Of a stretch of DNA of 64,000 nucleotides, positions 8,800 through 17,491 are shown in pieces. The stretch comes from Thermoleophilia bacterium (GTDB lineage: Bacteria > Actinomycetota > Thermoleophilia > Miltoncostaeales > Miltoncostaeaceae). Below the pieces are notes generated by a model. The model was given only the letters and a program-made list of their open reading frames with translations, ran no database searches and was not told where the DNA came from. Where the stretch lies: assembly GCA_028285405.1 (NCBI GenBank), contig JANQPH010000044.1, positions 159,115 through 223,114 on the forward strand, in the 5' to 3' direction. The position numbers and the translations under genes are program-made. How positions within the stretch are numbered: position 1 is the stretch's first letter; each line of letters starts with the position of its first letter.

Positions 8800-11061
8800 G
8801 TGAGCGGAGTCAGCTGGCGCGAGGCGCTCGATGAAGAGATGGAGCCCATGCTCGCCGAGGAGATCGACGTCTTCGAGGGCCAAGTCGAGCTTCGAAAGCA
8901 GGGCAAGGTCGACGAGCGCGTCTTCGCCGAGACGCGTCTTCGCCGCGGCGTCTACGGCCAGCGGTACGACAACGGCCAGCGGCACGACGGCGTCGCGTCG
9001 CGTGAGCTCCGGTTTCCTGCCGGCGATCTCACCAAGGGTCCCGAGACCTTCTGGGACGCGCCGGGGATGCAGCGGATCAAGATCCCGTACGGGGGGGTCA
9101 CGCCCGACCAGCTCGAGGTGCTCGCCGAGTGCGCGGAGGAGTACTCGGACGACATCCTCCACATCACGACGCGCCAAGACGTCCAGCTGCACTTCATCCA
9201 CATCGAGGACACGCCGGACATGATGCGTCGCCTGGCCTCGGTCGGGATCACGACGCGAGAGGCATGCGGCAACGGCGTGCGCAACGTGACCGGCTGCCCG
9301 ATCGCCGGCGTCTGCCGCACCGAGGTGTTCGACGTGACGGCCTACGCGGACGCGCTCTTCCGGTTCCTGCTGGGACACCCCGACTGCCAGGACTTCGGGC
9401 GCAAGTTCAAGCCGGCGTTCTCAGGCTGCGCGGGCGAGCCGTGCGGGCTGGTGATGATGCACGACTTCGGCGCGATCGCCGAGATCCGGGACGTCGACGG
9501 GGTGCCGACGCACGGCTTCCAGATCTACGTCGGCGGAGGCCTCGGGACGACGCCGCACCAGGCCAAGCAGCTCTACGAGTGGGTACCGGCGTCAGAGCTC
9601 CTGCCGGTGGCCCAGGCCGTCGGTCGGGTGTTCGGCCGTGAGGGCGAGAAGAAGAACCGCAACCGCGCGCGCATCAAGTTCCTCGTGGCGAAGCTCGGCA
9701 TCGAGGAGTTCCGCCGGCTGATCGACGAGGAGCGCGCGATCCTGCCGTACGACCCGCGGTGGACCTCGTACCTGCCCAACGTGGGCGACTTCGACGAGGA
9801 GCCCGCGCGTGACGCGGCACCGCTCGTCGCGCCCGAGAACGCGCCCGAGGGCTTCGGCGCCTGGCTCGACTCGAACGTCTACCGCCAGCGCCAGGACGGC
9901 TACGTCGCCGCCACCATCGCGCTCCCGCTCGGCGACCTGACCGCGGATCAGGCGCGCGCGCTGGCCGAGGTCTCGCGTCGCTATGTCGGCGGCGCCATCC
10001 GCACGACGGTCGAGCAGAACATCATCCTGCGCTGGGTCAGCGAGGGCGACCTGCCCGAGCTCTACCGCGAGCTGGCGGAGATCGGCCTCGCCGAGCCGGG
10101 CGCCGGGACGATCTTCGACATCACCTCGTGCCCCGGTACCGACACCTGCAAGCTCGGCATCTCGTCGTCCCGCGGTCTGGCCGGTGAGCTGCGTCGGCGG
10201 GTTGCGGCGAGCTCGTTCTCGTCCGACACCGCCGTGGAGGGGCTCAAGATCAAGGTCAGCGGCTGCTTCAACAGCTGCGGTCAGCACCACGTGTCCGACA
10301 TCGGCTTCTTCGGGAACACCCGGAAGATCGACGGCTACACCGTGCCCCACTTCCAGGTGGTGCTCGGCGGCCGCTGGCGCGAGAACGCTGGCTCCTACGG
10401 CATGGCCGTCGGCGCGGTGCCCTCCAAGCGGGTGCCCGAGGTCGTCGAGGCGATCACGTCCCGCTTTGCGGCCGAGCGTCAGTCCGACGAGACCTTCCAG
10501 GACTTCACGACCCGCCTCGGCAAGAAGGAGCTGGGTGCGCTGATCGAGCCCTTCAAGTCGATCCCCACCCACGACGAGGACCCGACGCCCTACACCGACT
10601 GGGGCGACGCGCGCGAGTTCACCAAGGACGACATGGGCATCGGCGAGTGCGCCGGTGAGGTCGTGTCGAGCACGACACTCGAGCTCTCGAGCGCCGAAAG
10701 CCTCTCCTTCGACGCGCAGATCGCGTTCGACGACGGCGATCTGGTCCGGGCGGACGAGCGCGCCTACCGCGCGATGCTGTCGGCGGCCGAGGCGCTGGTG
10801 CGTGCCGAGACCATCCTCCCCCCCGAGGATCCCGACGCGGTCGTCAAGGAGTTCAAGGAGCGGTTCTACGACACGGAGCGGTTCTTCGATCGGTTCGCCA
10901 AGGGCAAGTTCGCCCGGCCGCTGTTCGAGCGGCACGAGCAGGGCCCGGGACGCCTGGACGCGGACAGCATCCGCATCCTGCTCGAGGAGACCGCGCTGTT
11001 CATCGACGCGTGCTACGCGTTCGAGATCCGCGAGACCGGCGCCCAGTCGGCGGCCGTCTGA
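8800..11061 (+). CDS. Ferredoxin-type sulfite/nitrite reductase hemoprotein
   Basis: A 753-residue siroheme and [4Fe-4S] enzyme performing six-electron reduction of sulfite to sulfide or nitrite to ammonia. Two tandem halves are visible: TRQDVQLHFIH with NGVRNVTGCPIAGVC in the first, then the cluster ligands Cys444-x5-Cys450 (SCPGTDTCKLG) and Cys489-x3-Cys493 (SGCFNSCGQHH). About 110 C-terminal residues (alanine-rich helices, YRAMLSAAEALVRAE onward) form an extra helical domain beyond the standard enzyme. The GTG at 8800 is chosen because GGAGG ends 7 nt upstream. Sulfite and nitrite preference cannot be separated by eye. It overlaps the next gene as TGATG. Confidence 0.93.
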   Translation: MSGVSWREALDEEMEPMLAEEIDVFEGQVELRKQGKVDERVFAETRLRRGVYGQRYDNGQRHDGVASRELRFPAGDLTKGPETFWDAPGMQRIKIPYGGVTPDQLEVLAECAEEYSDDILHITTRQDVQLHFIHIEDTPDMMRRLASVGITTREACGNGVRNVTGCPIAGVCRTEVFDVTAYADALFRFLLGHPDCQDFGRKFKPAFSGCAGEPCGLVMMHDFGAIAEIRDVDGVPTHGFQIYVGGGLGTTPHQAKQLYEWVPASELLPVAQAVGRVFGREGEKKNRNRARIKFLVAKLGIEEFRRLIDEERAILPYDPRWTSYLPNVGDFDEEPARDAAPLVAPENAPEGFGAWLDSNVYRQRQDGYVAATIALPLGDLTADQARALAEVSRRYVGGAIRTTVEQNIILRWVSEGDLPELYRELAEIGLAEPGAGTIFDITSCPGTDTCKLGISSSRGLAGELRRRVAASSFSSDTAVEGLKIKVSGCFNSCGQHHVSDIGFFGNTRKIDGYTVPHFQVVLGGRWRENAGSYGMAVGAVPSKRVPEVVEAITSRFAAERQSDETFQDFTTRLGKKELGALIEPFKSIPTHDEDPTPYTDWGDAREFTKDDMGIGECAGEVVSSTTLELSSAESLSFDAQIAFDDGDLVRADERAYRAMLSAAEALVRAETILPPEDPDAVVKEFKERFYDTERFFDRFAKGKFARPLFERHEQGPGRLDADSIRILLEETALFIDACYAFEIRETGAQSAAV

Positions 11062-11684
11062 TGCCGGCGACCGAGCAGCTCGTCGTCGATCGGGTCGCGG
11101 TCACGGTTCCGCTGAACGCCCCCGACGGCGTTGACATCGACGGGATGATCGGCGTGTTCCACGGCTGGATCCAGCGCGGCGCCGTGCCCGGCACGCTGAT
11201 CGACGTCGCCGACTACCGCCACGTCCACCACGGGCCGGTCGTGATGCTCGTGGCGCACGAGCTCGACTACGCGATCGACCTCGCCGACGGAGATCTCGGG
11301 CTGCGTGTGACGCGAAAGCGCACCGCCGGACCAGCCGATCTTCGGGCCGCGGTCGGCTGGTGCGCGGCGCACGCCCTTCGGGCGATCACCGCCTTCGCCG
11401 ACGAGCAGCCGCCGAACGGCTCGCTGTCGGCGCGCACCGACGAGCTGCGGGTCCGGGTGCTGGACCGGCGGGCCGTGCCGAGCACCGCGGCGGGCGCGGA
11501 GCGCGCGCTGGCCGAGCTCGGTGAGTCGGCCGACGAGCTGTTCGGCGCAAGCGGCGGCTCGGTCACCGCGGACTGGGCGCCCCCGGCGCCGGTCACGGTG
11601 CGGATTCGGGCCGAGGACCCGCTGTCGCCGGGCGACCTGCTGGCCGCCGCGGACAGCGCGAGCGCAGGCCTCAGCTCGGACTGA
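11061..11684 (+). CDS. Unknown protein coupled to sulfite/nitrite reductase
   Basis: A 207-residue soluble protein I cannot name. It has a HVHHGPVVMLVAHELDYAIDL stretch near residue 55 followed by GLRVTRKR, then an Ala-rich helical region and a beta-like C-terminus. The ATG shares one base with the reductase stop (TGATG), so the two are translationally coupled. That implies a role with the reductase, such as cofactor insertion, electron delivery or substrate handling. No cysteine-rich ferredoxin motif is present. Confidence 0.8.
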   Translation: MPATEQLVVDRVAVTVPLNAPDGVDIDGMIGVFHGWIQRGAVPGTLIDVADYRHVHHGPVVMLVAHELDYAIDLADGDLGLRVTRKRTAGPADLRAAVGWCAAHALRAITAFADEQPPNGSLSARTDELRVRVLDRRAVPSTAAGAERALAELGESADELFGASGGSVTADWAPPAPVTVRIRAEDPLSPGDLLAAADSASAGLSSD

Positions 11685-11702
11685 GGCCCGGCGCCGGGTG
11701 CC

Positions 11703-12410
11703 TCAGGCTGCGACGGCCGGCGAGCCCACGCCGGCGACGCGGCGAACGGCTCCGGCGATGTCCTCCGCGGCATCGGCCCACAGGTCGTGGCCGATGTCCG
11801 GGATCTGCGCGAAGCGCGACCCTCTGATCCACGCGCCGAGCTCGCGCTGCGCCTCGACCGCGACGACGCGATCATCCGCCCCGGCGAGGACGATCGCCGG
11901 TGTCTCGATCTGCGGGAGCGCTCCGCGCCAGTCCGGCCGGGTGCCCATGGCCTCAGCGGCCAGGGCGATGCCCTCGCCGCCTTCGCCGAGGCGCTCGCGG
12001 ATCCCCCGCGCGGCCCGAATCCATCTGTCCTGGCCGTCCGCGTCCTCGCTGCGCGGCCCCACGCCGCCGACGACGAGTCCGGTCACCAGACCGGGGTGCC
12101 CGAGGGCGAGGGCGAGGGCGGTCGCGCCGCCGAGGCCCACTCCGACGACGAGCGCCTGGCCCGGGCCGGAGCCGACGACACGTGCGACATCGGACGCGAA
12201 GTCGTCGATGCTCCAGGGGTTCGGCGGGGATGGCGATCCGCCGTGTCCGCGAAGGTCGGGAGCCGTGATCCGAAAGCCCTCCCGCGCGAGCGGCGCCAGG
12301 GCATCCAGCACCGTCTCGCCGGATTGGCCGAGATCGTGGAGGGCAAGGACTTCGTGGCCCTTGCCGCGAGAGGTCGAGGCGAGCTCGATCGCTGGGGGAA
12401 GACTGGGCAG
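11703..12410 (-). CDS. Alpha/beta hydrolase with probable CTG start
   Basis: A 235-residue alpha/beta hydrolase fold protein. The N-terminal strand ends in VLALHDLGQSGETVL (oxyanion region), then APDLRGHGGS, an elbow GVGLGGA and the acid/His region LAGADDRVV and DIGHDLW. The elbow has Gly where a Ser nucleophile is expected (G-V-G-L-G), so it may be inactive or non-hydrolytic. No ATG, GTG or TTG precedes the first strand in frame; the first such codon, GTG at 12311, would delete it. A CTG at 12410 has AAGGAG 7 nt upstream and restores the full fold. Confidence 0.75.
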   Translation of the reverse strand: MPSLPPAIELASTSRGKGHEVLALHDLGQSGETVLDALAPLAREGFRITAPDLRGHGGSPSPPNPWSIDDFASDVARVVGSGPGQALVVGVGLGGATALALALGHPGLVTGLVVGGVGPRSEDADGQDRWIRAARGIRERLGEGGEGIALAAEAMGTRPDWRGALPQIETPAIVLAGADDRVVAVEAQRELGAWIRGSRFAQIPDIGHDLWADAAEDIAGAVRRVAGVGSPAVAA

Positions 12411-12529
12411 CGCTGGACTCCTTCCGGCTCGTGCCGGCGACGAAACGCAACCCCGAAGTATGCCGCGCCTGGCGGGGGCGTCAAACCCAAGCGCGACCCT
12501 GTCAACGTCCCCATCTCACGCGCCCGACC

Positions 12530-13270
12530 TCAGCCCGCGTCGATCGCCGCCTCGAGCAGAAACGTGCGGATGTGGGCGGCGACCTCGGCCGGCCGTTCCA
12601 TGGGCGCGAGGTGCCCGGCCGAGGGCACGATCACGAGCCGCGCACCCGGGATCCCGTCCGCCAGCTCCTGCATCGCGGCGCGCGGCGTCCGGGGGTCCGT
12701 CTCGCCCGCGATGACGAGCGTCGGGGCGCCGATCCGTGCGAGGTCGGCCCTCCGGTCGGGACGGTCGCGCAGCGCCGCGAGGGCGCCCATCACCCCCTCA
12801 CCCGATGCTCGGCCGGCGATCGCCAGCACGCGCGCTCGGACGGTCGGGTCGGATGGCTCGGCCAGGAGGGATCCCGCGAACTGGGCGACGTACGCGTCGG
12901 GGCCGTCGGCCGCGACCCGCGCGATGGCCTGATCGCGCTCCGATCTGCGCTCGGGCGGATCGTTCGCGGCAGCCGTGCCCGTGAGCACCAGGCCGGCGAC
13001 GCGCTCGGGATGCCGGACCGCGACCGACTGCGCGACGAACCCGCCCATCGAGCACCCGACGAGCACCGCTCGGCCTCCCAGCCGGGCGATCTCGGTGGCG
13101 ACCTCGTCGGCGACGCCGACGACGCTCGCGTCCGGCCGGGGTGTCGCCTCGCCGAACCCCGGAAAGTCGACGCACAGCGCTTCGCGGTCCGACGGCAGCT
13201 CGCCGATCAGGTCGTCCCAGAACGTGGAGTCCAGCGGGAACGGGTGGAGGAAGACGAGCGGCCTGGGCAC
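12530..13270 (-). CDS. Alpha/beta hydrolase
   Basis: A complete 246-residue hydrolase. HPFPLDSTFWDDLIGEL gives the oxyanion strand, GCSMGG the nucleophile elbow with the catalytic Ser, GETDPRTP the acid region and SAGHLAPMERP the catalytic His. The pattern is close to small-molecule esterases, 3-oxoadipate enol-lactonase or haloperoxidase-type enzymes; substrate unknown. The GTG start is supported by TAGACT on the minus strand ending 6 nt upstream. Confidence 0.85.
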   Translation of the reverse strand: MPRPLVFLHPFPLDSTFWDDLIGELPSDREALCVDFPGFGEATPRPDASVVGVADEVATEIARLGGRAVLVGCSMGGFVAQSVAVRHPERVAGLVLTGTAAANDPPERRSERDQAIARVAADGPDAYVAQFAGSLLAEPSDPTVRARVLAIAGRASGEGVMGALAALRDRPDRRADLARIGAPTLVIAGETDPRTPRAAMQELADGIPGARLVIVPSAGHLAPMERPAEVAAHIRTFLLEAAIDAG

Positions 13271-13276
13271 GGTGCC

Positions 13277-13282
13277 AGTCTA
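13277..13282 (-). promoter_or_regulatory. Leaderless -10 element of the 12530-13270 hydrolase
   Basis: TAGACT on the minus strand, followed by 6 nt and the GTG start at 13270. Confidence 0.55.
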
Positions 13283-13320
13283 GGTGCCACCCGCGGTGCG
13301 CCCGTGCGAAGCGAGGGCGC

Positions 13321-13326
13321 TAGCGT
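13321..13326 (+). promoter_or_regulatory. Leaderless -10 element of the 13333 gene
   Basis: TAGCGT followed by 6 nt and ATG at 13333. This placement also argues for that ATG over the in-frame GTG two codons earlier. Confidence 0.55.
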
Positions 13327-13332
13327 GTGCGC

Positions 13333-14262
13333 ATGTCGTCAGACGAACCTGAGGGCGCGACCCAGACCCTCGCGCGCCCGGCCGATCGCGCGGCCGATCG
13401 CTTCGGCGGCCTGTTGCCCAGCGGGGTGTGGGTCCGGGGTGGCGAGACGGTCGTGATGGCGCTTGCGATCGAGCACTTCTCGGAGGGTGCGGCGGTGCCG
13501 CTGCTGGTGCTGAGCGAGGCGCCGGGCGTCATCGGCCTGGACCCGGACACCGCGGTCGAGGCGTGGGACGACGCCGGGCGCGAGTACGAGGTCCGGACCG
13601 TGTCGCTCGAGACCGGGCTGGGAGCGGCCCAGGCGACGATCTGGCTGTCGCCCGAGCTTCCGTCGGACGCCAGCGACTTGCGGTTGCGGGTGACGGAGCT
13701 GATGCGCACGAACCCGGGGCGGCGCGGCGGCGGGACGGCCAAGCCGCTGTCGGGCGGACCGTGGGAGCTGTCGGTCCCGCTCCTTCCGGAGCGCACGGCG
13801 ACCGAGCCGCCCGACCGGCCGAGCGGATCCGCGCCGATCGCCGAGGCGCCCAAGGCACCGGCGCGTGCCGCGAGCGCGTTCGCGCGGCTGCTCCCGATCG
13901 GCCAGGCGCGCATGCGTGAGAACGCCGCCGTCTGTCTCTGGGGCCTCGAGGACTACGGCGAGCGCGCCGTCCTGACGCTCGCGGTTCTGACGACCGATCT
14001 CGCCGAGACGGAACCGCTCGAGCCCGGCCGGGGCAGCGTCGAGGTGTGGGATGACGCCGGGTCCCAGTACTCGGTCGCGCCGATCGCCGGCGGCGGCGAC
14101 GGTCGCTGGAGCGAGACCAGCCTCGAGATCACCCCCTCCCCGGGCGGCTCGCCCGTCATCGGGGTCCGTGTCGCCGACCTGCCCGGGGCCACGCGTCGTG
14201 ACGACGACAGGTCCCTCGACGGCCCGTTCACGTTCGGCGTCGCGCTTTCTGAGTCGCGGTGA
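13333..14262 (+). CDS. Unknown protein with internally duplicated domain
   Basis: A 309-residue protein I do not recognise. It contains two similar halves, each carrying VE(A/V)WDDAG followed by a Tyr-Val pair (VEAWDDAGREYEV near residue 75, VEVWDDAGSQYSV near 240). Beta-strand-like segments dominate, separated by a Pro/Ala-rich linker near residues 155-185. No signal peptide or membrane segment is present. Its stop overlaps the next gene as GTGA, so it is coupled to a polyprenol-type glycosyltransferase. Confidence 0.75.
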   Translation: MSSDEPEGATQTLARPADRAADRFGGLLPSGVWVRGGETVVMALAIEHFSEGAAVPLLVLSEAPGVIGLDPDTAVEAWDDAGREYEVRTVSLETGLGAAQATIWLSPELPSDASDLRLRVTELMRTNPGRRGGGTAKPLSGGPWELSVPLLPERTATEPPDRPSGSAPIAEAPKAPARAASAFARLLPIGQARMRENAAVCLWGLEDYGERAVLTLAVLTTDLAETEPLEPGRGSVEVWDDAGSQYSVAPIAGGGDGRWSETSLEITPSPGGSPVIGVRVADLPGATRRDDDRSLDGPFTFGVALSESR

Positions 14263-15038
14263 GCTCGGACACCCGCCCAACGGTCTGGGTCGTGCTCCCG
14301 ACCTACCAGGAGGCCGAGAACGTCGTTCCGATGCTCGAGGCGCTGACCGGGGTGTTCGACCGCGGCGACCTCGACGGGCGCGTGCTGGTCGTGGACGACT
14401 CCTCTCCGGACGGGACCGCGGGGCTCGTCCGCGCAGTCGCCGGTCGGGACCCGCGGGTCGATGTGGTCGTCCGCCCCGAGAAGCAGGGCATCGGGCCGGC
14501 GTACCGCGAGGGGTTCGCCCACGCGCTGGCGCGCGGCGCCGATCTGGTCGTCCAGATGGACTGCGACTTCTCGCACGATCCGGCGGCGGTCTCCGAGCTC
14601 GTCGTGGCGGCGGAGTCCGCCGATCTGGTGCTCGGGTCGCGCTACGTGCGGGGCGGGGGTGTCACCAAGTGGGGAGCGCTCCGGCGCGCGATCAGCAGGG
14701 GGGGCTGCCTCTACGCCAAGGCGATCCTCGGCGTTCCGGTCAGCGATCTGACGGGTGGCTTCAAGTGCTGGCGGGCTGAGGTCCTCGAGGCCATCCCGCT
14801 CGAGCGGGTCGCCGCGGCCGGGTACGGATTCCAGATCGAGATGACCTACCGCGCGCTCCGCATGGGCTACCGCGTCCTGGAGATCCCGATCACGTTCAGC
14901 GAGCGGTCACGCGGCACGTCCAAGATGGGGACCAGGATCGTGCTCGAGGCGGCGGCCCTCGTGCCGAGGCTGCGCAGGCGGGTTCCGGTCACCAAGAGAC
15001 CTCGCTCGCAGGACGCGAGCGTCATCGGCAAGACCTGA
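14259..15038 (+). CDS. Polyprenol monophosphomannose synthase-like GT2
   Basis: A 259-residue family 2 glycosyltransferase of the dolichol/polyprenol-phosphate mannose synthase type. WVVLPTYQEAENV begins the nucleotide-binding fold, followed by VVDDSSPDGTAGLV, QMDCDFSHDP (the metal-binding D-x-D region), LGSRYVRGGGV and DLTGGFKCWR. It has no C-terminal membrane segments, as in soluble actinobacterial Ppm1 domains. The product would be a polyprenyl-phosphate sugar donor for membrane GT39/GT-C enzymes, two of which lie near 50-52 kb. GTG start in a GTGA overlap. Confidence 0.88.
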   Translation: MSSDTRPTVWVVLPTYQEAENVVPMLEALTGVFDRGDLDGRVLVVDDSSPDGTAGLVRAVAGRDPRVDVVVRPEKQGIGPAYREGFAHALARGADLVVQMDCDFSHDPAAVSELVVAAESADLVLGSRYVRGGGVTKWGALRRAISRGGCLYAKAILGVPVSDLTGGFKCWRAEVLEAIPLERVAAAGYGFQIEMTYRALRMGYRVLEIPITFSERSRGTSKMGTRIVLEAAALVPRLRRRVPVTKRPRSQDASVIGKT

Positions 15039-15045
15039 CGGGCCG

Positions 15046-17016
15046 CTACTCGAGCTCCTCGGGCGGGAACCCCGATCGCGTCCGGGCTTGCTCGTCCTTG
15101 GGATCGAGCACGACGGCTCGCTGCCACGCGGCGACCCCGATGTCCGAGTCGCCCGCCGCGAGGCCGACACGGCGCCAGGTCGCGGGGTTGTCCGGCTGGA
15201 GCTCGGCCGCCCGCAGATAGGCGCCGAGGGCACGAGCCGGCTCGCCGGCGGCCGCATACGCCTCGGCCTCGGCCCAGATGGGCTGGGGTGAGAGCGGGTT
15301 CAGGGTCTCGGCAAGGTTCGCCCGATCGAGCGCCGTGTCGACGTCTCCATCGGCGAGCGCGTTCTGGGATGCCGTGACCGCCTGCTGCGATGCCCACGGC
15401 AGCACGCCGCTGGCCATCGCGAGCACCGCGACGACGATGGCGACCGGCGCGAGATACGCACCGGTCGAGGCGTTCGCGACCTCGGCGCGCCCCGGGGCGG
15501 CGTGGGCCAGCAGCACTCCGGCCGCTGCCGCGCCCGCGACGCCGAGGGCCGGGATCGCAAGCGTCCAGTCGACGAGGCTCTGGAGCGCGACGACCGAGAG
15601 GATCGCGAGCGGACCGCCGACCTCCACCCAGGGCCCGCGCCGCACCGCGCCGGTCGCTCCCCACACGATGCCGGCGGCCGCCACGATCAGCAGCACGGCG
15701 CCGATGAGGCCGGTCCCCGAGAGCGTTCGCAGAAGGACCTGATGGGGCTCGACCGTGCGCAGCTGGTCCTGGTTGTCGTCCCGCTCCTGCAGCTGGACGA
15801 TTCGAAAGCCGCCCGCGCCGGCCCCGACGAACGGCGCCGCGCGCCAGCCGTCGTACGCCTCGCCCCACCACCTCGTCCGGTTGTTGAACGATCCGCTCGC
15901 GAGGCGCTCCCGCTCGTTCGTGAGCGACGCCGCGGTCACCTCGGCCGGCACCGTGCGCCACTCCGCCTCGGCCTGCGTCGGGGTCGCCGCCAGCGCACCC
16001 GCCGCGAGGGCGGCGACGAGGAGGCCCGTCGCGACGGCGCTCCGGTTGCCGCGCCGCTCGACCCAGCGATCGTAGAGCGCCATGAGCGCGGCCGCGATGG
16101 CGATTCCGACGACGAGACGCCACGCGAGGCCCGCGCCCGCCGATGTCCGTGCCGACTCGGATGCCGTGACCGACGTGAGCGCGTCGGAGGCGACCACGAA
16201 GCTCACGGGCACGATCGCGCCGAGGGCGCCGGCCACCGCCGTCGCGAGCCCGCGGCGCCACTGCGGGTTGGCGCCGATCGTGACCACCGCCGCGACGACC
16301 AGGAGCGCCAGGCTGCTCCGCGAGAGCGTCGCGGCACATGTGGCGACGAGCACGCTGACCCACGCTGCGGCCACGGGGGCGACCCACGATCGGGGCCGGG
16401 AGTACATGGCGGCGACGAGCGTGCCGGGCACGGCGATGACGGTGATGAGGCCGAGCGCGTTCGAGTACGTGACCGGCTCGGACAGTCGCCCGGCTGCGCT
16501 CTCGCCCACGACGCTGGCCGGAAGCAGCTTGGTCGCGAGCGCCCAGCCGACAGGCGCGATCGCCACGACCGACAGGCCGATGGCGAGCCACCGTCCGGCG
16601 TGCGGGATCAGGGCGCCGAGGCCGACACCGGCGATCAGCGCGGACAGCGCCAGGGCGGTGCGGTTCGCGTCGAGCCAGGCCAGATCGGGAGCGGCGGCCC
16701 ACCCCATCGAGGCGGCGGTCCAGAGGACCAGGCCCCCGGCGCCGGCCAGGGCGACGATCGTCGCGGGCGCCCGGAAGGCCGCGGCGTCACGAGCGGCGAT
16801 CAGCGCCCACGCGGCGGCGGGGGCCGCGATGACGAGGCCGAACGCGAGCCCGGCCGAGCCGGGACCGCCGAGCCCGTCCGCCAGGTCGATCCCGGCGCCG
16901 GCGCAGACGAGCACGGCCCAGCCGACGAGAAGGCCGAGCCCAACCAGGCTGGGTGCCCTCGCGTCTTGTTCGCCCCCGAGGCCCTCGGTACGATCCGCGA
17001 CGCCCAGGGGATTCAT
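15046..17016 (-). CDS. O-antigen ligase/polymerase-like membrane protein with C-terminal TPRs
   Basis: A 656-residue protein with about 12 transmembrane segments over residues 25-530. The large loop RTRWWGEAYDGWRAAPFVGAGAGGF is the Wzy/WaaL ligase-family signature. The C-terminal about 110 residues form TPR-like repeats (ALDRANLAETLNPLSPQPIWAEAEAY), a common architecture in Gram-positive Wzy_C proteins. It probably polymerises or ligates a lipid-linked glycan at the outer face of the membrane. The chosen ATG is 17016-17014; frame upstream of it looks non-coding. That ATG shares its bases with a plus-strand ATG. Confidence 0.85.
   Translation of the reverse strand: MNPLGVADRTEGLGGEQDARAPSLVGLGLLVGWAVLVCAGAGIDLADGLGGPGSAGLAFGLVIAAPAAAWALIAARDAAAFRAPATIVALAGAGGLVLWTAASMGWAAAPDLAWLDANRTALALSALIAGVGLGALIPHAGRWLAIGLSVVAIAPVGWALATKLLPASVVGESAAGRLSEPVTYSNALGLITVIAVPGTLVAAMYSRPRSWVAPVAAAWVSVLVATCAATLSRSSLALLVVAAVVTIGANPQWRRGLATAVAGALGAIVPVSFVVASDALTSVTASESARTSAGAGLAWRLVVGIAIAAALMALYDRWVERRGNRSAVATGLLVAALAAGALAATPTQAEAEWRTVPAEVTAASLTNERERLASGSFNNRTRWWGEAYDGWRAAPFVGAGAGGFRIVQLQERDDNQDQLRTVEPHQVLLRTLSGTGLIGAVLLIVAAAGIVWGATGAVRRGPWVEVGGPLAILSVVALQSLVDWTLAIPALGVAGAAAAGVLLAHAAPGRAEVANASTGAYLAPVAIVVAVLAMASGVLPWASQQAVTASQNALADGDVDTALDRANLAETLNPLSPQPIWAEAEAYAAAGEPARALGAYLRAAELQPDNPATWRRVGLAAGDSDIGVAAWQRAVVLDPKDEQARTRSGFPPEELE
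16967..17000 (+). promoter_or_regulatory. Probable sigma70-type promoter inside the ligase gene
   Basis: TTGTTC, a 17-bp spacer and TACGAT form a good -35/-10 pair reading rightward into the short leader ORF and the secreted protein. It lies in the first codons of the opposing ligase gene. Confidence 0.45.
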
Positions 17017-17047
17017 GCCCCGACCACCTGCCGGGTTGCCGAACTGA
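17015..17047 (+). CDS. Ten-residue leader ORF upstream of the small secreted protein
   Basis: ATG with a GGGG stretch 4 nt upstream encodes MPRPPAGLPN and stops at TGA 17045-17047. The stop overlaps the CTG start of the next gene as CTGA. It may serve only for translational coupling. A frameshift or sequence error that fuses it to the next gene is the alternative. Confidence 0.4.
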   Translation: MPRPPAGLPN

Positions 17048-17445
17048 TTCGTCGCCTCACTCTCGTACTCGTCCTCATCGCCGGGCTCCTCGTGCTTCCG
17101 GCTGCGGCCTTGGCCGACGGTCAGGACATCCTCGACGATTTTGACGACAACGGGCAGATCAACGGCTGCTATACGGTCGAGGAGTTCAACGAGGCGCTCG
17201 ATCTCGCCCAGGCCGACGAGCGCCAGTACGGCGCGGCCGTGGACATCATCCAGGAGGCCCGCGTCACGAACATCGCGGTCGAGGGTGAGCCCTGCGGCGA
17301 GGAGATCGCCGTCGCCGCCGACAGCGGTGACGACAACGGTGGAGCGAGCATCGCGCTCATCATCGGCATCGTCGCGGCGGCTGGCGCGGCCGGAATCGGT
17401 GCGGCGCTCTTCGTCCACCAGCGGTCGCGCAAGCGTGCTGGCTGA
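17044..17445 (+). CDS. Small secreted protein with C-terminal membrane anchor
   Basis: A 133-residue protein with a signal peptide (LIRRLTLVLVLIAGLLVLPAAALA), an acidic extracellular segment of about 70 residues (DGQDILDDFDDNGQINGCYTVEEF) and a C-terminal hydrophobic helix ending in SRKRAG. It resembles cell-surface proteins that are cleaved or anchored at the C-terminus, but no LPxTG motif is present. No ATG, GTG or TTG exists at the right place; CTG 17044 in a CTGA overlap with a short leader ORF is the best start. Just upstream of signal peptidase I. Confidence 0.7.
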   Translation: MIRRLTLVLVLIAGLLVLPAAALADGQDILDDFDDNGQINGCYTVEEFNEALDLAQADERQYGAAVDIIQEARVTNIAVEGEPCGEEIAVAADSGDDNGGASIALIIGIVAAAGAAGIGAALFVHQRSRKRAG

Positions 17446-17479
17446 GCCCGCCTCGGGCCGGCCACCACATCGAGCGCGC

Positions 17480-17485
17480 TAGCTT
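17480..17485 (+). promoter_or_regulatory. Leaderless -10 element of lepB
   Basis: TAGCTT followed by 6 nt and the ATG at 17492. Confidence 0.55.
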
Positions 17486-17491
17486 CGTCCG

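Noticed and set aside
15502..17043. Long plus-strand frame leading into the small secreted protein
   Set aside because: It lies antisense to the ligase gene and is charged low-complexity sequence; only the final 133 residues look like real protein.
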